Shown: in pieces, positions 1-14,791 of the stretch
Numbering within the stretch: position 1 is the first letter of the stretch
How the letters are laid out: every line of letters begins with the position of its first letter
Assembly (NCBI RefSeq): GCF_037094685.1
Contig: NZ_CP146614.1
Span: 5,456,001 to 5,520,000, forward strand
DNA from: Massilia sp. METH4
GTDB taxonomy: Bacteria > Pseudomonadota > Gammaproteobacteria > Burkholderiales > Burkholderiaceae_D
Direction: 5' to 3'
DNA length: 64,000 nt
Translations under genes and position numbers: made by a program
The notes under the pieces: generated by a model
Seen by the model: only the letters and a program-made list of their open reading frames with translations
The model's database searches: none
Told to the model about the DNA's origin: nothing

Positions 1-139
1 CGTGATCAAGGTGGACGATATCCGCCAGGCCAAGCTGCCGACGCTGGACGAAGTGAAGCCGCAGATCGAAGAAGCGCTGACCCAGCGCAAGCTGCAGGCT
101 TACCAGGAAGAGCTGGTCAAGAAGGCCAAGATCCAGTAA
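1..139 (+). CDS. Peptidylprolyl isomerase, parvulin type (3' end only)
   Basis: Only the last 45 codons are in the window, read from base 2, with the TAA stop at 137-139. The tail is nearly the same as that of the next gene: both end in an 'LPTLDEVK/FPTLEEVK' stretch, a 'LTQRK' motif and a final 'ELVKKAK(I/V)Q'. I infer that this is the end of a second SurA-like/parvulin periplasmic foldase lying 86 bases upstream of its paralogue. The catalytic parvulin core is outside the window, so only the C-terminal helix can be judged. Nothing shows whether the upstream copy is intact. Confidence 0.8.
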   Translation, partial: VIKVDDIRQAKLPTLDEVKPQIEEALTQRKLQAYQEELVKKAKIQ

Positions 140-147
140 ATTGCGCC

Positions 148-212
148 GATGCCGCGCGCGACGCGGCATCCGTTCAAGCAGCCCCCACGGTGGGGCAACC
201 TCGAGTTTTTTT
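148..212 (+). other. Two hairpins between the tandem parvulin genes
   Basis: A perfect 9-bp stem with a 5-base loop lies at 148-170. A second, 5-bp CCCCA/TGGGG hairpin lies at 183-195 and is followed, after eight bases, by a T run at 204-212. The second could act as a weak terminator or attenuator between the two foldase genes. The gap between stem and T run makes it a poor intrinsic terminator, so it may only reduce read-through. Confidence 0.35.
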
Positions 213-225
213 ATAGGACGTGATA

Positions 226-1005
226 ATGATTTCGAAGCCAGCCCGCCTGTTGACCGTACTGATCGCCATTGCCGCCGCGCCCGCGTTCGCCCAGAACGTG
301 GCCACCGTGAATGGCAAGGCGATCCCGGCCTCCCGCCTGGATGCCGTGGTCAAGCAGGTGACCGCACAGAGCAAGCAGCCGGACAGCCCCCAGCTGCGCG
401 ACGCCATCAAGAAGGACCTGATCGCGCGCGAAGTGATGGTGCAGGAAGCGGACAAGCAAGGCTACAGCAACAAGCCTGACGTCAAGCAAGCCCTGGAGAA
501 TACGCGCCAGAGCATCGTCATCAACGCGATGCTGGCGGACTACGTGAAGAAGAACCCGGTCAAGGATGCCGAGATCAAGGCCGAGTACGACAAGGCCAAG
601 GCCGCCAACGGCGACAAGGAATACCACGCCCGCCACATCCTGGTCGCGACCGAGAAGGAAGCCACCGACATCATCGCCAAGCTGAAAGGCGGCGCCAAGT
701 TCGAGGAACTGGCCAAGCAGTCGAAGGACACCGGTTCCGCGGCCAATGGCGGCGACCTGGACTGGGCAAGCCCGGCCAACTTCGTCAAGCCGTTCTCCGA
801 TGCGATGGTGGCCCTGAAGGATGGCCAGATCACCGAGAAGCCCGTCCAATCGCAGTACGGCTACCACGTGATCAAGCTGGAAGGCTCCCGTGCCGCCAAG
901 TTCCCCACGCTGGAAGAAGTGAAGGGCCAGATCGAGCAGGGCCTCACCCAGCGCAAGATCGCCGCCTACCGCGACGAGCTGGTGAAGAAGGCCAAGGTCC
1001 AGTAA
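226..1005 (+). CDS. Periplasmic parvulin-type peptidylprolyl cis-trans isomerase
   Basis: A 259-residue foldase that catalyses cis-trans isomerisation of X-Pro bonds in secreted or outer-membrane proteins. Residues 1-22 form a signal peptide ending in 'APAFA', so the enzyme is periplasmic. A SurA-N-like helical region (about 25-125) carries a 'LIAREVMVQEA' helix. The parvulin core follows at about 129-222, with 'ARHILVA', 'GGDLDWA' and a 'QSQYGYHVIKLE' end strand typical of the family. I chose the ATG at 226 because an AGGACG ribosome site sits five bases upstream; a GTG at 220 is also in frame. It is the second of two tandem paralogues, and a strong terminator follows. It resembles PrsA/PpiC-like proteins of Burkholderiales; the substrate cannot be told. 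Confidence 0.93.
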   Translation: MISKPARLLTVLIAIAAAPAFAQNVATVNGKAIPASRLDAVVKQVTAQSKQPDSPQLRDAIKKDLIAREVMVQEADKQGYSNKPDVKQALENTRQSIVINAMLADYVKKNPVKDAEIKAEYDKAKAANGDKEYHARHILVATEKEATDIIAKLKGGAKFEELAKQSKDTGSAANGGDLDWASPANFVKPFSDAMVALKDGQITEKPVQSQYGYHVIKLEGSRAAKFPTLEEVKGQIEQGLTQRKIAAYRDELVKKAKVQ

Positions 1006-1030
1006 GACGGATCGACACGTAAGCCACGAA

Positions 1031-1056
1031 AAGGCGCTCCGCGGAGCGCCTTTTTT
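1031..1056 (+). terminator. Bidirectional intrinsic terminator
   Basis: A perfect 18-base palindrome (GGCGCTCCG/CGGAGCGCC) at 1033-1050 is followed by six T on the plus strand and flanked by four A on the other side. It ends the parvulin transcript and, from the other strand, the dehydratase transcript whose stop codon is at 1060-1062. Confidence 0.85.
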
Positions 1057-1059
1057 CGC

Positions 1060-2094
1060 CTATGCTGCGCGCGCGCCGCCCTCGGCCACTTCCATGCCGC
1101 GCATGCCGCGCGCGAGCAGTTCGCCGAAGCGCGCGGGATCGATATTGGCCCCACAGGCGATCAGCGCCGTCCTCTTTCCTGCCAGCCTTTCCCTCAGCGG
1201 TCCCAGCAGCGCCGCCGTCGCCGCCGCCGTCGCGGGTTCCGTGGCGAGCTTCGCATCGCTGAACAGGTGCACCATGGCCTGGCACATTTCATCGTCCGTC
1301 ACGCGCACCACCTCGTCCACGAAGTGGCGGCATACCGCCATGCTGTAGGGCATGGTCAGCGGCGCGCCCAGGCTGTCGGCAACGGTGTCCACCCGGTCCA
1401 GCCGCTCGGTGCGCCCGGAACGGAAACTGCGGAACATGGCATCGGCACCGAAAGGTTCCACGCCGTAGACGGCGCAGGCCGGAGCGATCTGCTTGACGGC
1501 CGCCGCGATGCCGGCACACAGGCCACCGCCGCCGATCGGCACGACCACGGCATCCAGCGCCGGCAGCTGGGTCATCAGTTCCAGCCCGATGGTCGCCGTG
1601 CCCAGGGCGGTCAGCGGCCCCTCGAACGGGTGCAGCATGGTGCGCCCCTCGTCCCGCTCGATCTCGAGCCCGCGCGCGAAGGCCTGGTGCACGTCCGGCA
1701 CCAGGATCACCTCGGCGCCCAGGTCGCGGCACGCCGCCACGCGGGCGGGACTCGCATGTCGGGGCATCACCACCTTGGCGCTGCAGCCGGCCAGGCGCGC
1801 CGTCCAGGCGACCGCGATCGCATGATTGCCGGCACTCACGGCAACGACCCCGCGCGCGCGTTCCGCGTCGCCCAGCGCTTCGATACAGGTGAGCGCACCG
1901 CGCAGCTTGAACGTGCCGGTCTTTTGCAGCAGCTCCAGCTTCAGCCAGACCTCGCCTTCGCCGTTGAACGTCTTGTCGATGATGCCGCCGTCCCAGCGCC
2001 ATACGGGCGTGTTGACGATCTTGCCGGCAAGCTGCTCGGCGGTGGCGCGGATTTGCGGGAGCGTGGGAAACGCGGGGAAGGATGATGACTGCAT
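1060..2094 (-). CDS. Threonine/serine dehydratase, fold-type II PLP enzyme
   Basis: A 344-residue PLP enzyme expected to deaminate L-threonine or L-serine to the 2-oxo acid and ammonia. The Schiff-base lysine is K63 in 'TGTFKLRGA', the substrate-carboxylate loop is 'SAGNHA' (87-92), and the phosphate-binding glycine loop is 'GGGG' (188-191). It lacks the C-terminal ACT-like regulatory domain of biosynthetic IlvA (about 500 residues), so it is the short catabolic type. The start at 2094 has a GGAGAT site upstream; a longer frame to 2160 exists but lacks one. A LysR gene lies upstream on the same strand, 285 bases away, and probably regulates it. Related activities (threo-3-hydroxyaspartate dehydratase, serine racemase) share the fold and cannot be excluded. 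Confidence 0.87.
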   Translation of the reverse strand: MQSSSFPAFPTLPQIRATAEQLAGKIVNTPVWRWDGGIIDKTFNGEGEVWLKLELLQKTGTFKLRGALTCIEALGDAERARGVVAVSAGNHAIAVAWTARLAGCSAKVVMPRHASPARVAACRDLGAEVILVPDVHQAFARGLEIERDEGRTMLHPFEGPLTALGTATIGLELMTQLPALDAVVVPIGGGGLCAGIAAAVKQIAPACAVYGVEPFGADAMFRSFRSGRTERLDRVDTVADSLGAPLTMPYSMAVCRHFVDEVVRVTDDEMCQAMVHLFSDAKLATEPATAAATAALLGPLRERLAGKRTALIACGANIDPARFGELLARGMRGMEVAEGGARAA

Positions 2095-2379
2095 GGTGAT
2101 CTCCAATATCGAACGGGGTGGAGCGACGGGCGTCGCGCGGCGTTCCGGGGCGCCGAGCACCGGCCACGCCGCAGCTCAGCGACCCTTGCTAATTCGAATA
2201 ATGGAGGTGGGGGACACACGCGAGGACAACGCGCACGGGTGCGTCGGCGCGACAGCCTTGGCGCGCCTGCCGGCGTGCTCGACGCCCTCCCGAAGCGGGG
2301 CAATGGTGAACGAATGCGTTGTCATTCCTGCCATCATGCCCAAGCATGAGGCCGTTGGCAAGCCTTATCGCGATGGGCG

Positions 2380-3333
2380 TCAGGCTGGCGGCCCGGCCGC
2401 CGCGGTCGTGCAGGGCCCGATGCGCGCACACAGCGTCGCCTGCATCTGCGTCACCTCTCCCGCAACCCACTCGCGGAAGCGCACCACCTTGGGCAGCGAC
2501 GCCTTGCGCGGTGCGACCACCCAGTAATACCCGTACGGATAGGGCACGCTGGCGCCCCGCATCAGGCGCAGCAGGCCGCGGTCGATATCGTCGCAGACGA
2601 GCGAATACGGCACCAGCGCGATACCGTGCCCCACGATCGCCGCCTGCGCGGCCACGGCGATATTGGTGAAGCCGCGCGAAAAATCGAAGCGCCCTTCCGG
2701 CACGCCATGGGTGCGGATCAGTTCGATCCAGAAATCGGTCGTCTCGTCGTACAGCAGCGGAAAACGGCCCAGGTCCGCCGGCGCCAACTCCGCCTCGCCG
2801 GTGGCCAGCAATGCAGGGCTGTACACCGCCACCAGCACGTCGCGGTGCAGCGCGGTCGGATGACTCTCGACGCGGCCATGGCGGATCGCCAGGTCGACGT
2901 CCTCGTGTTCGACGTCGACGTTGCGGTCGGTCGAATCCAGGCGGATGTCGAGCTCGGGGTGCAACTGCGTGAAACGGCCCAGCCGCGGCGCCAGGAACTT
3001 GATCGCGAACGTGTGCGTCGTGGAGATGCGCACCACGTTTTCCTCGTCGCCGCCGCGCAGCGCGTCGACCTTCGTGCGCAACTCCCTCAGCACCTTCGCC
3101 ACCGTCGCGGCCAGTTCCTGGCCCTTCGGCGTAAGCGTGATGTGCCGGGGATGGCGCACGAACAGCGTGAAGCCCACGGCTTCCTCGAGCTGCTTCACCT
3201 GCAGGCTGATCGCGGCCGGCGTCTTGTGCAGTTCCTGCGCGGCCAGCGTGAAACTGCCCCAGCGGGCCGCGCAATCGAAATCGATGAGGCCGGACAGGGT
3301 GCGCAGCGTCTTGTTCGTCATCCCCTGCTGCAT
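2380..3333 (-). CDS. LysR-family transcriptional regulator, GcvA-like
   Basis: A 317-residue LysR-type activator/repressor. The N-terminal winged helix-turn-helix occupies about residues 10-70, with the typical 'SFTLAAQELHKTPAAISLQVKQLEE' recognition region followed by 'LFVRHPRHITLTPKG'. The rest is the periplasmic-binding-like effector domain, with 'DVDLAIRHG' as in GcvA relatives. The start at 3333 gives a normal-length protein; a second in-frame ATG four codons later is possible. It faces a small divergent ORF at 3435 and precedes the dehydratase gene on the same strand, so it probably controls one or both. The effector is unknown; regulation of amino-acid breakdown is inference from context. 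Confidence 0.9.
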   Translation of the reverse strand: MQQGMTNKTLRTLSGLIDFDCAARWGSFTLAAQELHKTPAAISLQVKQLEEAVGFTLFVRHPRHITLTPKGQELAATVAKVLRELRTKVDALRGGDEENVVRISTTHTFAIKFLAPRLGRFTQLHPELDIRLDSTDRNVDVEHEDVDLAIRHGRVESHPTALHRDVLVAVYSPALLATGEAELAPADLGRFPLLYDETTDFWIELIRTHGVPEGRFDFSRGFTNIAVAAQAAIVGHGIALVPYSLVCDDIDRGLLRLMRGASVPYPYGYYWVVAPRKASLPKVVRFREWVAGEVTQMQATLCARIGPCTTAAAGPPA

Positions 3334-3434
3334 AAGATTTTCTTGGCCTTTCCTACAAAATTACTCGTTTGTCCATACCGGACGGCAGGCCGAGAATATA
3401 CCTCGCCACTGCCAACAACAAGAGGAAAGAAACC

Positions 3435-3578
3435 ATGGATACGCAGATCGACGAGTTGCCCGCTGCCCCAACCTGCCGCGCCAGGCCGGGAGAGCCTGAA
3501 CGGCAAGGCGCCTGGCTGCAAGCCATGCGCGCCACGCTGCTGCGCATGTTCGCGGACATGGCTTGCCGCCTGCGGTGA
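3435..3578 (+). CDS. Small protein of 47 residues, unknown function
   Basis: ATG at 3435 is preceded by an AGAGGAAAG ribosome site with good spacing, and the frame runs 47 codons to TGA at 3576. The N-terminal half is acidic and proline-rich. The C-terminal half ('WLQAMRATLLRMFADMACRLR') is an amphipathic, arginine-rich helix, similar in outline to the small DUF1127-type proteins common beside LysR genes, though I cannot assign it to that family. It is divergent from the LysR gene with about 100 bases between starts, which fits LysR control. It could also be a non-coding stretch. Confidence 0.5.
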   Translation: MDTQIDELPAAPTCRARPGEPERQGAWLQAMRATLLRMFADMACRLR

Positions 3579-3590
3579 GGCCCGTTCCGG

Positions 3591-4020
3591 TCAGCGGCCG
3601 GCGGCCTGCCGCAGCAGGCGGTACTGCGCGCCCAGCATGGCCTCGTTCGGGTCGTGGCCGGTGCGCGGCACGGCCACGAACGTTTTCGACGGCGCGCTGA
3701 TCGCGTCGTAATAGCGGCGCGCGACGTCGATGGGCCCCAGCAGGTCTTCCTCGCCGTGCACGAAGTAAATCGGCAAACCGAAGCGCGTGCCCAGGTGGTA
3801 CAGGTCGAAACGGGACAGCATGCCGTCACCCGTCCAGCCGACGAAATGGATGAACGAATAGTCTTCACCGCGGGATTGCCGCACCGTTCACCCTTGATGG
3901 TCAACCAGTGCTCGACCCCGTTGACGGGCACGAAACCTTGCTCGTCGATGGCTGGTCGGGCGTGACACAGGCGGCGCCGGCAAGCGCCGGAGTGGAAAGA
4001 TCAGTGCGGCAACCAGCATG
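3591..4020 (-). pseudogene. Alpha/beta hydrolase remnant with internal deletion
   Basis: The minus strand holds both ends of one hydrolase without its middle. Around 3895-3955 the frame reads 'FVPVNGVEHWLTIKGERCGNPAV', the usual first strands of prolyl-iminopeptidase-like hydrolases. At 3591-3884, in another frame, it reads the C-terminal part, with 'LPIYFVHGEEDLLGP' and 'PRTGHDPNEAM', which carry the acid and histidine of the triad. The oxyanion 'HGGPG' loop and the nucleophile elbow are absent, since the two parts meet at about 3885-3895. A possible signal-peptide start at 4020 is one base out of frame with the next segment. This is a dead gene unless the deletion is an assembly artefact. 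Confidence 0.75.
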
Positions 4021-4102
4021 GGGAAACGGGGCCTGGCGGCTCCAGGCGAATGAGAGCGCCCAGCTTAGCTCAGCCGTCAGCCGTCAGCCGCGCGGCAAGC
4101 AC

Positions 4103-4124
4103 AAAAAAGCCGGGTTACCCCGGC
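4103..4124 (-). terminator. Intrinsic terminator of sodC
   Basis: A 6-bp GCCGGG/CCCGGC stem with a 4-base loop at 4109-4124 is followed on the minus strand by six T (4103-4108), just past the sodC stop codon. Confidence 0.8.
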
Positions 4125-4142
4125 CTTTGCATCGATGGCGGA

Positions 4143-4685
4143 TCAGCCCCCGATTACGCCGCAGGCGATGCGCGCCCCGCCACCGCCCAGCGGTGCCGGC
4201 TGGTCGGCATAGTTGTCGCCGCCCGCGTGGATCATCAGCGCGCGGCCCTTCACGTCCGCCAGCGACTTCAGTTGCGGAGCCTGCACGGGCGTCTTCGCCG
4301 AGCCGTCGGCCGCCACTTCCAGGCGCGGCAGGTCGCCGGCATGGCCTTCCTTCTCCGCTTTGCCCGGCCCGTGGTGCGCCTTGGTGTCGTGCGGGTCCAG
4401 GTGGCCGCCCGCGGCACCGGCCGGGACCTTCTTGCCATCCTGCTCGGCAGTGCCGCAGTCGCCCTTCGCATGCACGTGGAAGCCGCGCGCGCCCGGTGGC
4501 AGGCCAGTCAGCGACGGCGTGAACGTCAGGCCGCCGGCCGTTTCCGAGATCGTCACCGTGCCCAGTGCCTTGCCGGTACCGGAGGCGTCGACGGCGTGCA
4601 TGGGCACTGTTACTTCGGCCGCTTGCGCTTGCGCGGCAAAGGCGAAGGCCGCGAGGACGATGGTTTGTCGGATCGAAATCTGCAT
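4143..4685 (-). CDS. sodC: Periplasmic Cu/Zn superoxide dismutase
   Basis: A 180-residue SodC that disproportionates superoxide to peroxide and oxygen in the periplasm. The first 22 residues are a signal peptide ending in 'AQAQA'. The metal site is intact: 'GFHVHAKGDC' supplies two copper histidines and one disulphide cysteine, the 'GGHLDPHDTKAHHGP' loop supplies the bridging and zinc histidines, 'HAGDLP' supplies the zinc aspartate, and 'MIHAGGDNYAD' supplies the last copper histidine. 'GGGGARIACGV' holds the active-site arginine and the second cysteine. A GGGAG ribosome site supports the start. It is a single-gene unit with its own terminator. Length and motifs match bacterial SodC. Confidence 0.95.
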   Translation of the reverse strand: MQISIRQTIVLAAFAFAAQAQAAEVTVPMHAVDASGTGKALGTVTISETAGGLTFTPSLTGLPPGARGFHVHAKGDCGTAEQDGKKVPAGAAGGHLDPHDTKAHHGPGKAEKEGHAGDLPRLEVAADGSAKTPVQAPQLKSLADVKGRALMIHAGGDNYADQPAPLGGGGARIACGVIGG

Positions 4686-4780
4686 CTATCTGCTCCCTTG
4701 GTGAATGCCGCACCGTTGCGGCTGCTCAATCGTTGCAATCCTAACACTGTTGCCGACGCACAGTACACACCGCGGAAGCG

Positions 4781-4806
4781 AAAAAAGCCGGGCAAGCCCG
4801 GCTTTT
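4781..4806 (-). terminator. Intrinsic terminator of purL
   Basis: A GCCGGG/CCCGGC stem with a CAAG loop at 4787-4802 is followed by six T on the minus strand (4781-4786), 20 bases after the purL stop. On the plus strand it has four T, so it may also work weakly the other way. Confidence 0.8.
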
Positions 4807-4825
4807 CGAGTATCGACAGCGTGGA

Positions 4826-8845
<4,020 letters not shown>

Positions 8846-8878
8846 GGTTGGGAGCGAGTCGGTGCAGCGGGGCTGCGG

Positions 8879-8884
8879 ATTATA
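8879..8884 (-). promoter_or_regulatory. Probable -10 box of purL
   Basis: A perfect TATAAT on the minus strand, about 35 bases before the purL start codon. The hexamer 17 bases upstream (GATTCC) is a poor -35, so the promoter may need an activator. Three direct copies of a CGGG(C/T)ATCAC unit lie just upstream at 8907-8944. Confidence 0.5.
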
Positions 8885-8906
8885 GAAAAGGAAACTGAGA
8901 AGGAAT

Positions 8907-8944
8907 CGGGTATCACAGCGGGCATCACGAAACGGGCATCACGA
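8907..8944. repeat. Three direct repeats upstream of purL
   Basis: Units CGGGTATCACAG (8907-8918), CGGGCATCACGA (8919-8930) and CGGGCATCACGA (8933-8944) sit at 12- and 14-base spacing just upstream of the purL -10 box. They could be binding sites for a purine-pathway regulator or a chance short tandem repeat. Confidence 0.6.
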
Positions 8945-9032
8945 TATTGCTTCAGCGCTGACTGGGCTGATGGAATTGCCGGCATTATACCTTGTTCAAT
9001 GCCTGCTTCACAGGGGCAGCCCGGGGGCTTGG

Positions 9033-9131
9033 AACGCCTGACAAAACGCCCAGGGCAAGGCGCGGCGTCGAAGACAGTACGCCTGTACGGCGAGACGCTG
9101 CAACTCGGCCATGGGGGTTTTGTTGGGCGTT
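9033..9131. repeat. Long-stem inverted-repeat element
   Basis: Arms at 9033-9047 and 9117-9131 match in 13 of 15 bases. The two differences become G-U pairs in RNA, so the transcript could form a 15-bp stem around about 70 bases. The interior contains a smaller GTAC-centred inverted repeat. The element lies between purL and the permease remnant. I think it belongs to an interspersed palindromic repeat family, but this needs a genome-wide search. Confidence 0.5.
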
Positions 9132-9132
9132 C

Positions 9133-9570
9133 TTACCCGTAGCGCAGCGCCTCGATGGGATCGCATCACGGCTGCCAGTTGCGCCGTAGTACGCTCCAGG
9201 TCGCCATATCGTTGACCGCGACGGTGATGGACAAGTTGGGCCGGCGATGGTTGCCGAGAATGCTGCGCCCCGTGTTGAAGAGAATGATCAGCTGGTTATC
9301 CTGCGACATGCCGAACACGGCGCCCTGTTTTTCCAGCACACCGACGATCTTGAACCATTCGCCGCCATGGAACAGGAATTTGCCGAGCGGGTTGGCCGGC
9401 AGGTGCAGCTCGGCCAAGAGGTCTTCGTCGATCACGGCCACGCGGCGCGCCCGTGCGTCGTCCGGCTCGCTGATAAAGCGCCCCAGCCGCGGGTAGCGCT
9501 GGTTCACGTCCTGGTAGCTGGCCGATGTGGCGAGCACCCGCGCCGTCGTCGTCGCGCCCATGGCCTGCAC
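9133..9570 (-). pseudogene. MacB-like ABC permease remnant
   Basis: From about 9560 to 9166 the minus strand encodes a fragment of the periplasmic core domain of FtsX/MacB-type permeases, with 'YPRLGRFISEPDDARARRVAVID' and 'LGKFLFHGGEWFKIVGVLEKQG'. It stops at 9166. In another frame just after the stop comes 'DPIEALRYG' and a TAA at 9133-9135, which is the usual C-terminus of this family. So the three C-terminal transmembrane helices are deleted, and the N-terminus with its first helix is also missing. It abuts the 3' end of the hydantoinase gene. No partner ATPase is adjacent. Confidence 0.75.
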
Positions 9571-9580
9571 GGATCCAACC

Positions 9581-13177
<3,597 letters not shown>

Positions 13178-13241
13178 GCCGCCTCCCGCCATTCGAGAAA
13201 ACCGCTATTCTATCGGCTTGTCCATCTTGCACGCAGCGGCC

Positions 13242-14789
13242 ATGAATCCCCTCTACAGCGTTGCCCAGATCCGCGCCATTGAACAACAGGCCGCCGCACT
13301 GCTCCCGGCGGGCACGCTGATGGAGCGGGCGGGCCAGGCCGCCGTCAACGCGGCGCTCGACCTGCTGCCCTTCACGACGCCGCGGGCCAGGGTGCTGGTG
13401 CTGGCCGGGCCCGGCAACAACGGCGGCGATGCCTTCGAAGTGGCCGCGCACCTGGCGCATGCGGGTGTGCAGGTCTCGGTCCTGCACGTCGCGCCAACCG
13501 GGGCCACCGCGCCGGAACGCGACCGCGCCCTGCACCGCGCACAGGCCAGCGCCGCGCAATTCGTCGACCTGACGGCGCAGGAAGTGGCCGGCGGCGACTG
13601 GAACCTCGTGGTCGACGGCCTGTTCGGCATCGGCTTGCGGCGCCCGCTCGACGGAGCTCCCGCCGCGCTGGTGGCCGCCTTGAACACCCTCGCCTGCCAG
13701 GTGCTGGCGCTCGACGTGCCGAGCGGCCTTGATGCCGATACGGGCTGCATCGTCGGCGGTCCTGGCGGCCTGGCCGTGCGGGCCACGCACACGGTGACCT
13801 TCATCGGCGACAAGCCCGGCCTGCACACCTGCGATGGCCGCGACCATGCCGGCAACATCATCGTCGCCGCCCTGGAGCTGGAAGCGGCGGCGTTTCCGCC
13901 CGCCGCGATGCACCTGAACGACCCGGCATTTTTCGCGCGCCACGCGCGCGCGCGGCGGCACAACAGCCACAAGGGCAGCTACGGCAATGTGTACGTGCTG
14001 GGCGGCGCGCCGGGCATGGCGGGCGCGCCGGTGCTGGCCGGCCGCGCCGCGCTGCATGCGGGCGCCGGCCGCGTATACCTGTGCTTCGCCGGCCCGCCGT
14101 TGCCGGTGGACGCAGGCCAGCCCGAACTGATGTGCCGCGCCGCGCAGGAGGTGGATTTCGCGTCGGCCGTCACCGTTGCGGGGCCGGGCCTGGGCAATGG
14201 CCCGGAAGCGGCGCGGCTGCTGGGCGCCGCCATCGCGGCGCCACAGCCGCTGGTGCTCGATGCCGATGCCTTGAACCTGCTGGCCGGCGACGCGGCATTG
14301 CGCGACGCCGTGGCCGCCCGCACTGCGGGCACCATGCTCACCCCGCACCCGCTGGAAGCGGCGCGCATGCTGGAATCGTCGATCGGAGCGGTGCAGGCCG
14401 ACCGCCTCGCCGCCGCCCGCGAGCTGGCGGCGCGGCTTGGTGCCTGCGTGGTGCTGAAAGGATCGGGCACCGTGATCGCCGCGCCGGACGGCCGGCTTGC
14501 CATCAACCCCACCGGGAACGCGGGCCTGGCCACGGCCGGCACCGGCGACGTGCTGGCGGGACTGGCCGGCGCGCTGCTGGCGCAAGGCTGGCCCGTCTGG
14601 GAAGGCGCGCTGGCGGCAGTCTGGCTGCACGGCATCGCTGCCGACGTGCTGGTGGCCGAGGGCACGGGCCCCATCGGGCTGACCGCGGGGGAATTGATTG
14701 CCACCGTGCGGGTGGCACTGAACCGCCTGGTGGCGCAGCAGGCGCACGCGGCCTGGCAGAGCCAGGCCGCGGGGCTGCGCGCCCGCTGA
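13242..14789 (+). CDS. nnr: Bifunctional NAD(P)HX epimerase / ADP-dependent NAD(P)HX dehydratase
   Basis: A 515-residue repair enzyme. The N-terminal epimerase domain (about 1-215, NnrE/YjeF-N) interconverts R- and S-NAD(P)HX and shows the 'GPGNNGGDAF' loop. The C-terminal ribokinase-like domain (about 225-505, NnrD) dehydrates S-NAD(P)HX using ADP, with 'KGSYGNVYVLGGA', 'LDADALNLLAGD' and the nucleotide-site 'TAGTGDVLAG'. The two domains are fused as in E. coli YjeF. The ATG at 13242 starts the conserved 'MNPLYSVAQIRAIE'; upstream in-frame codons lack a ribosome site. It converges with the ABC ATPase gene, with two bases between stop codons. Role: metabolite damage control. Confidence 0.95.
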   Translation: MNPLYSVAQIRAIEQQAAALLPAGTLMERAGQAAVNAALDLLPFTTPRARVLVLAGPGNNGGDAFEVAAHLAHAGVQVSVLHVAPTGATAPERDRALHRAQASAAQFVDLTAQEVAGGDWNLVVDGLFGIGLRRPLDGAPAALVAALNTLACQVLALDVPSGLDADTGCIVGGPGGLAVRATHTVTFIGDKPGLHTCDGRDHAGNIIVAALELEAAAFPPAAMHLNDPAFFARHARARRHNSHKGSYGNVYVLGGAPGMAGAPVLAGRAALHAGAGRVYLCFAGPPLPVDAGQPELMCRAAQEVDFASAVTVAGPGLGNGPEAARLLGAAIAAPQPLVLDADALNLLAGDAALRDAVAARTAGTMLTPHPLEAARMLESSIGAVQADRLAAARELAARLGACVVLKGSGTVIAAPDGRLAINPTGNAGLATAGTGDVLAGLAGALLAQGWPVWEGALAAVWLHGIAADVLVAEGTGPIGLTAGELIATVRVALNRLVAQQAHAAWQSQAAGLRAR

Positions 14790-14791
14790 GC

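Noticed and set aside
2095..2379. Coding sequence between the dehydratase and LysR genes
   Set aside because: Short frames exist on both strands, but none has a ribosome site or protein-like composition; it is treated as an intergenic promoter region.
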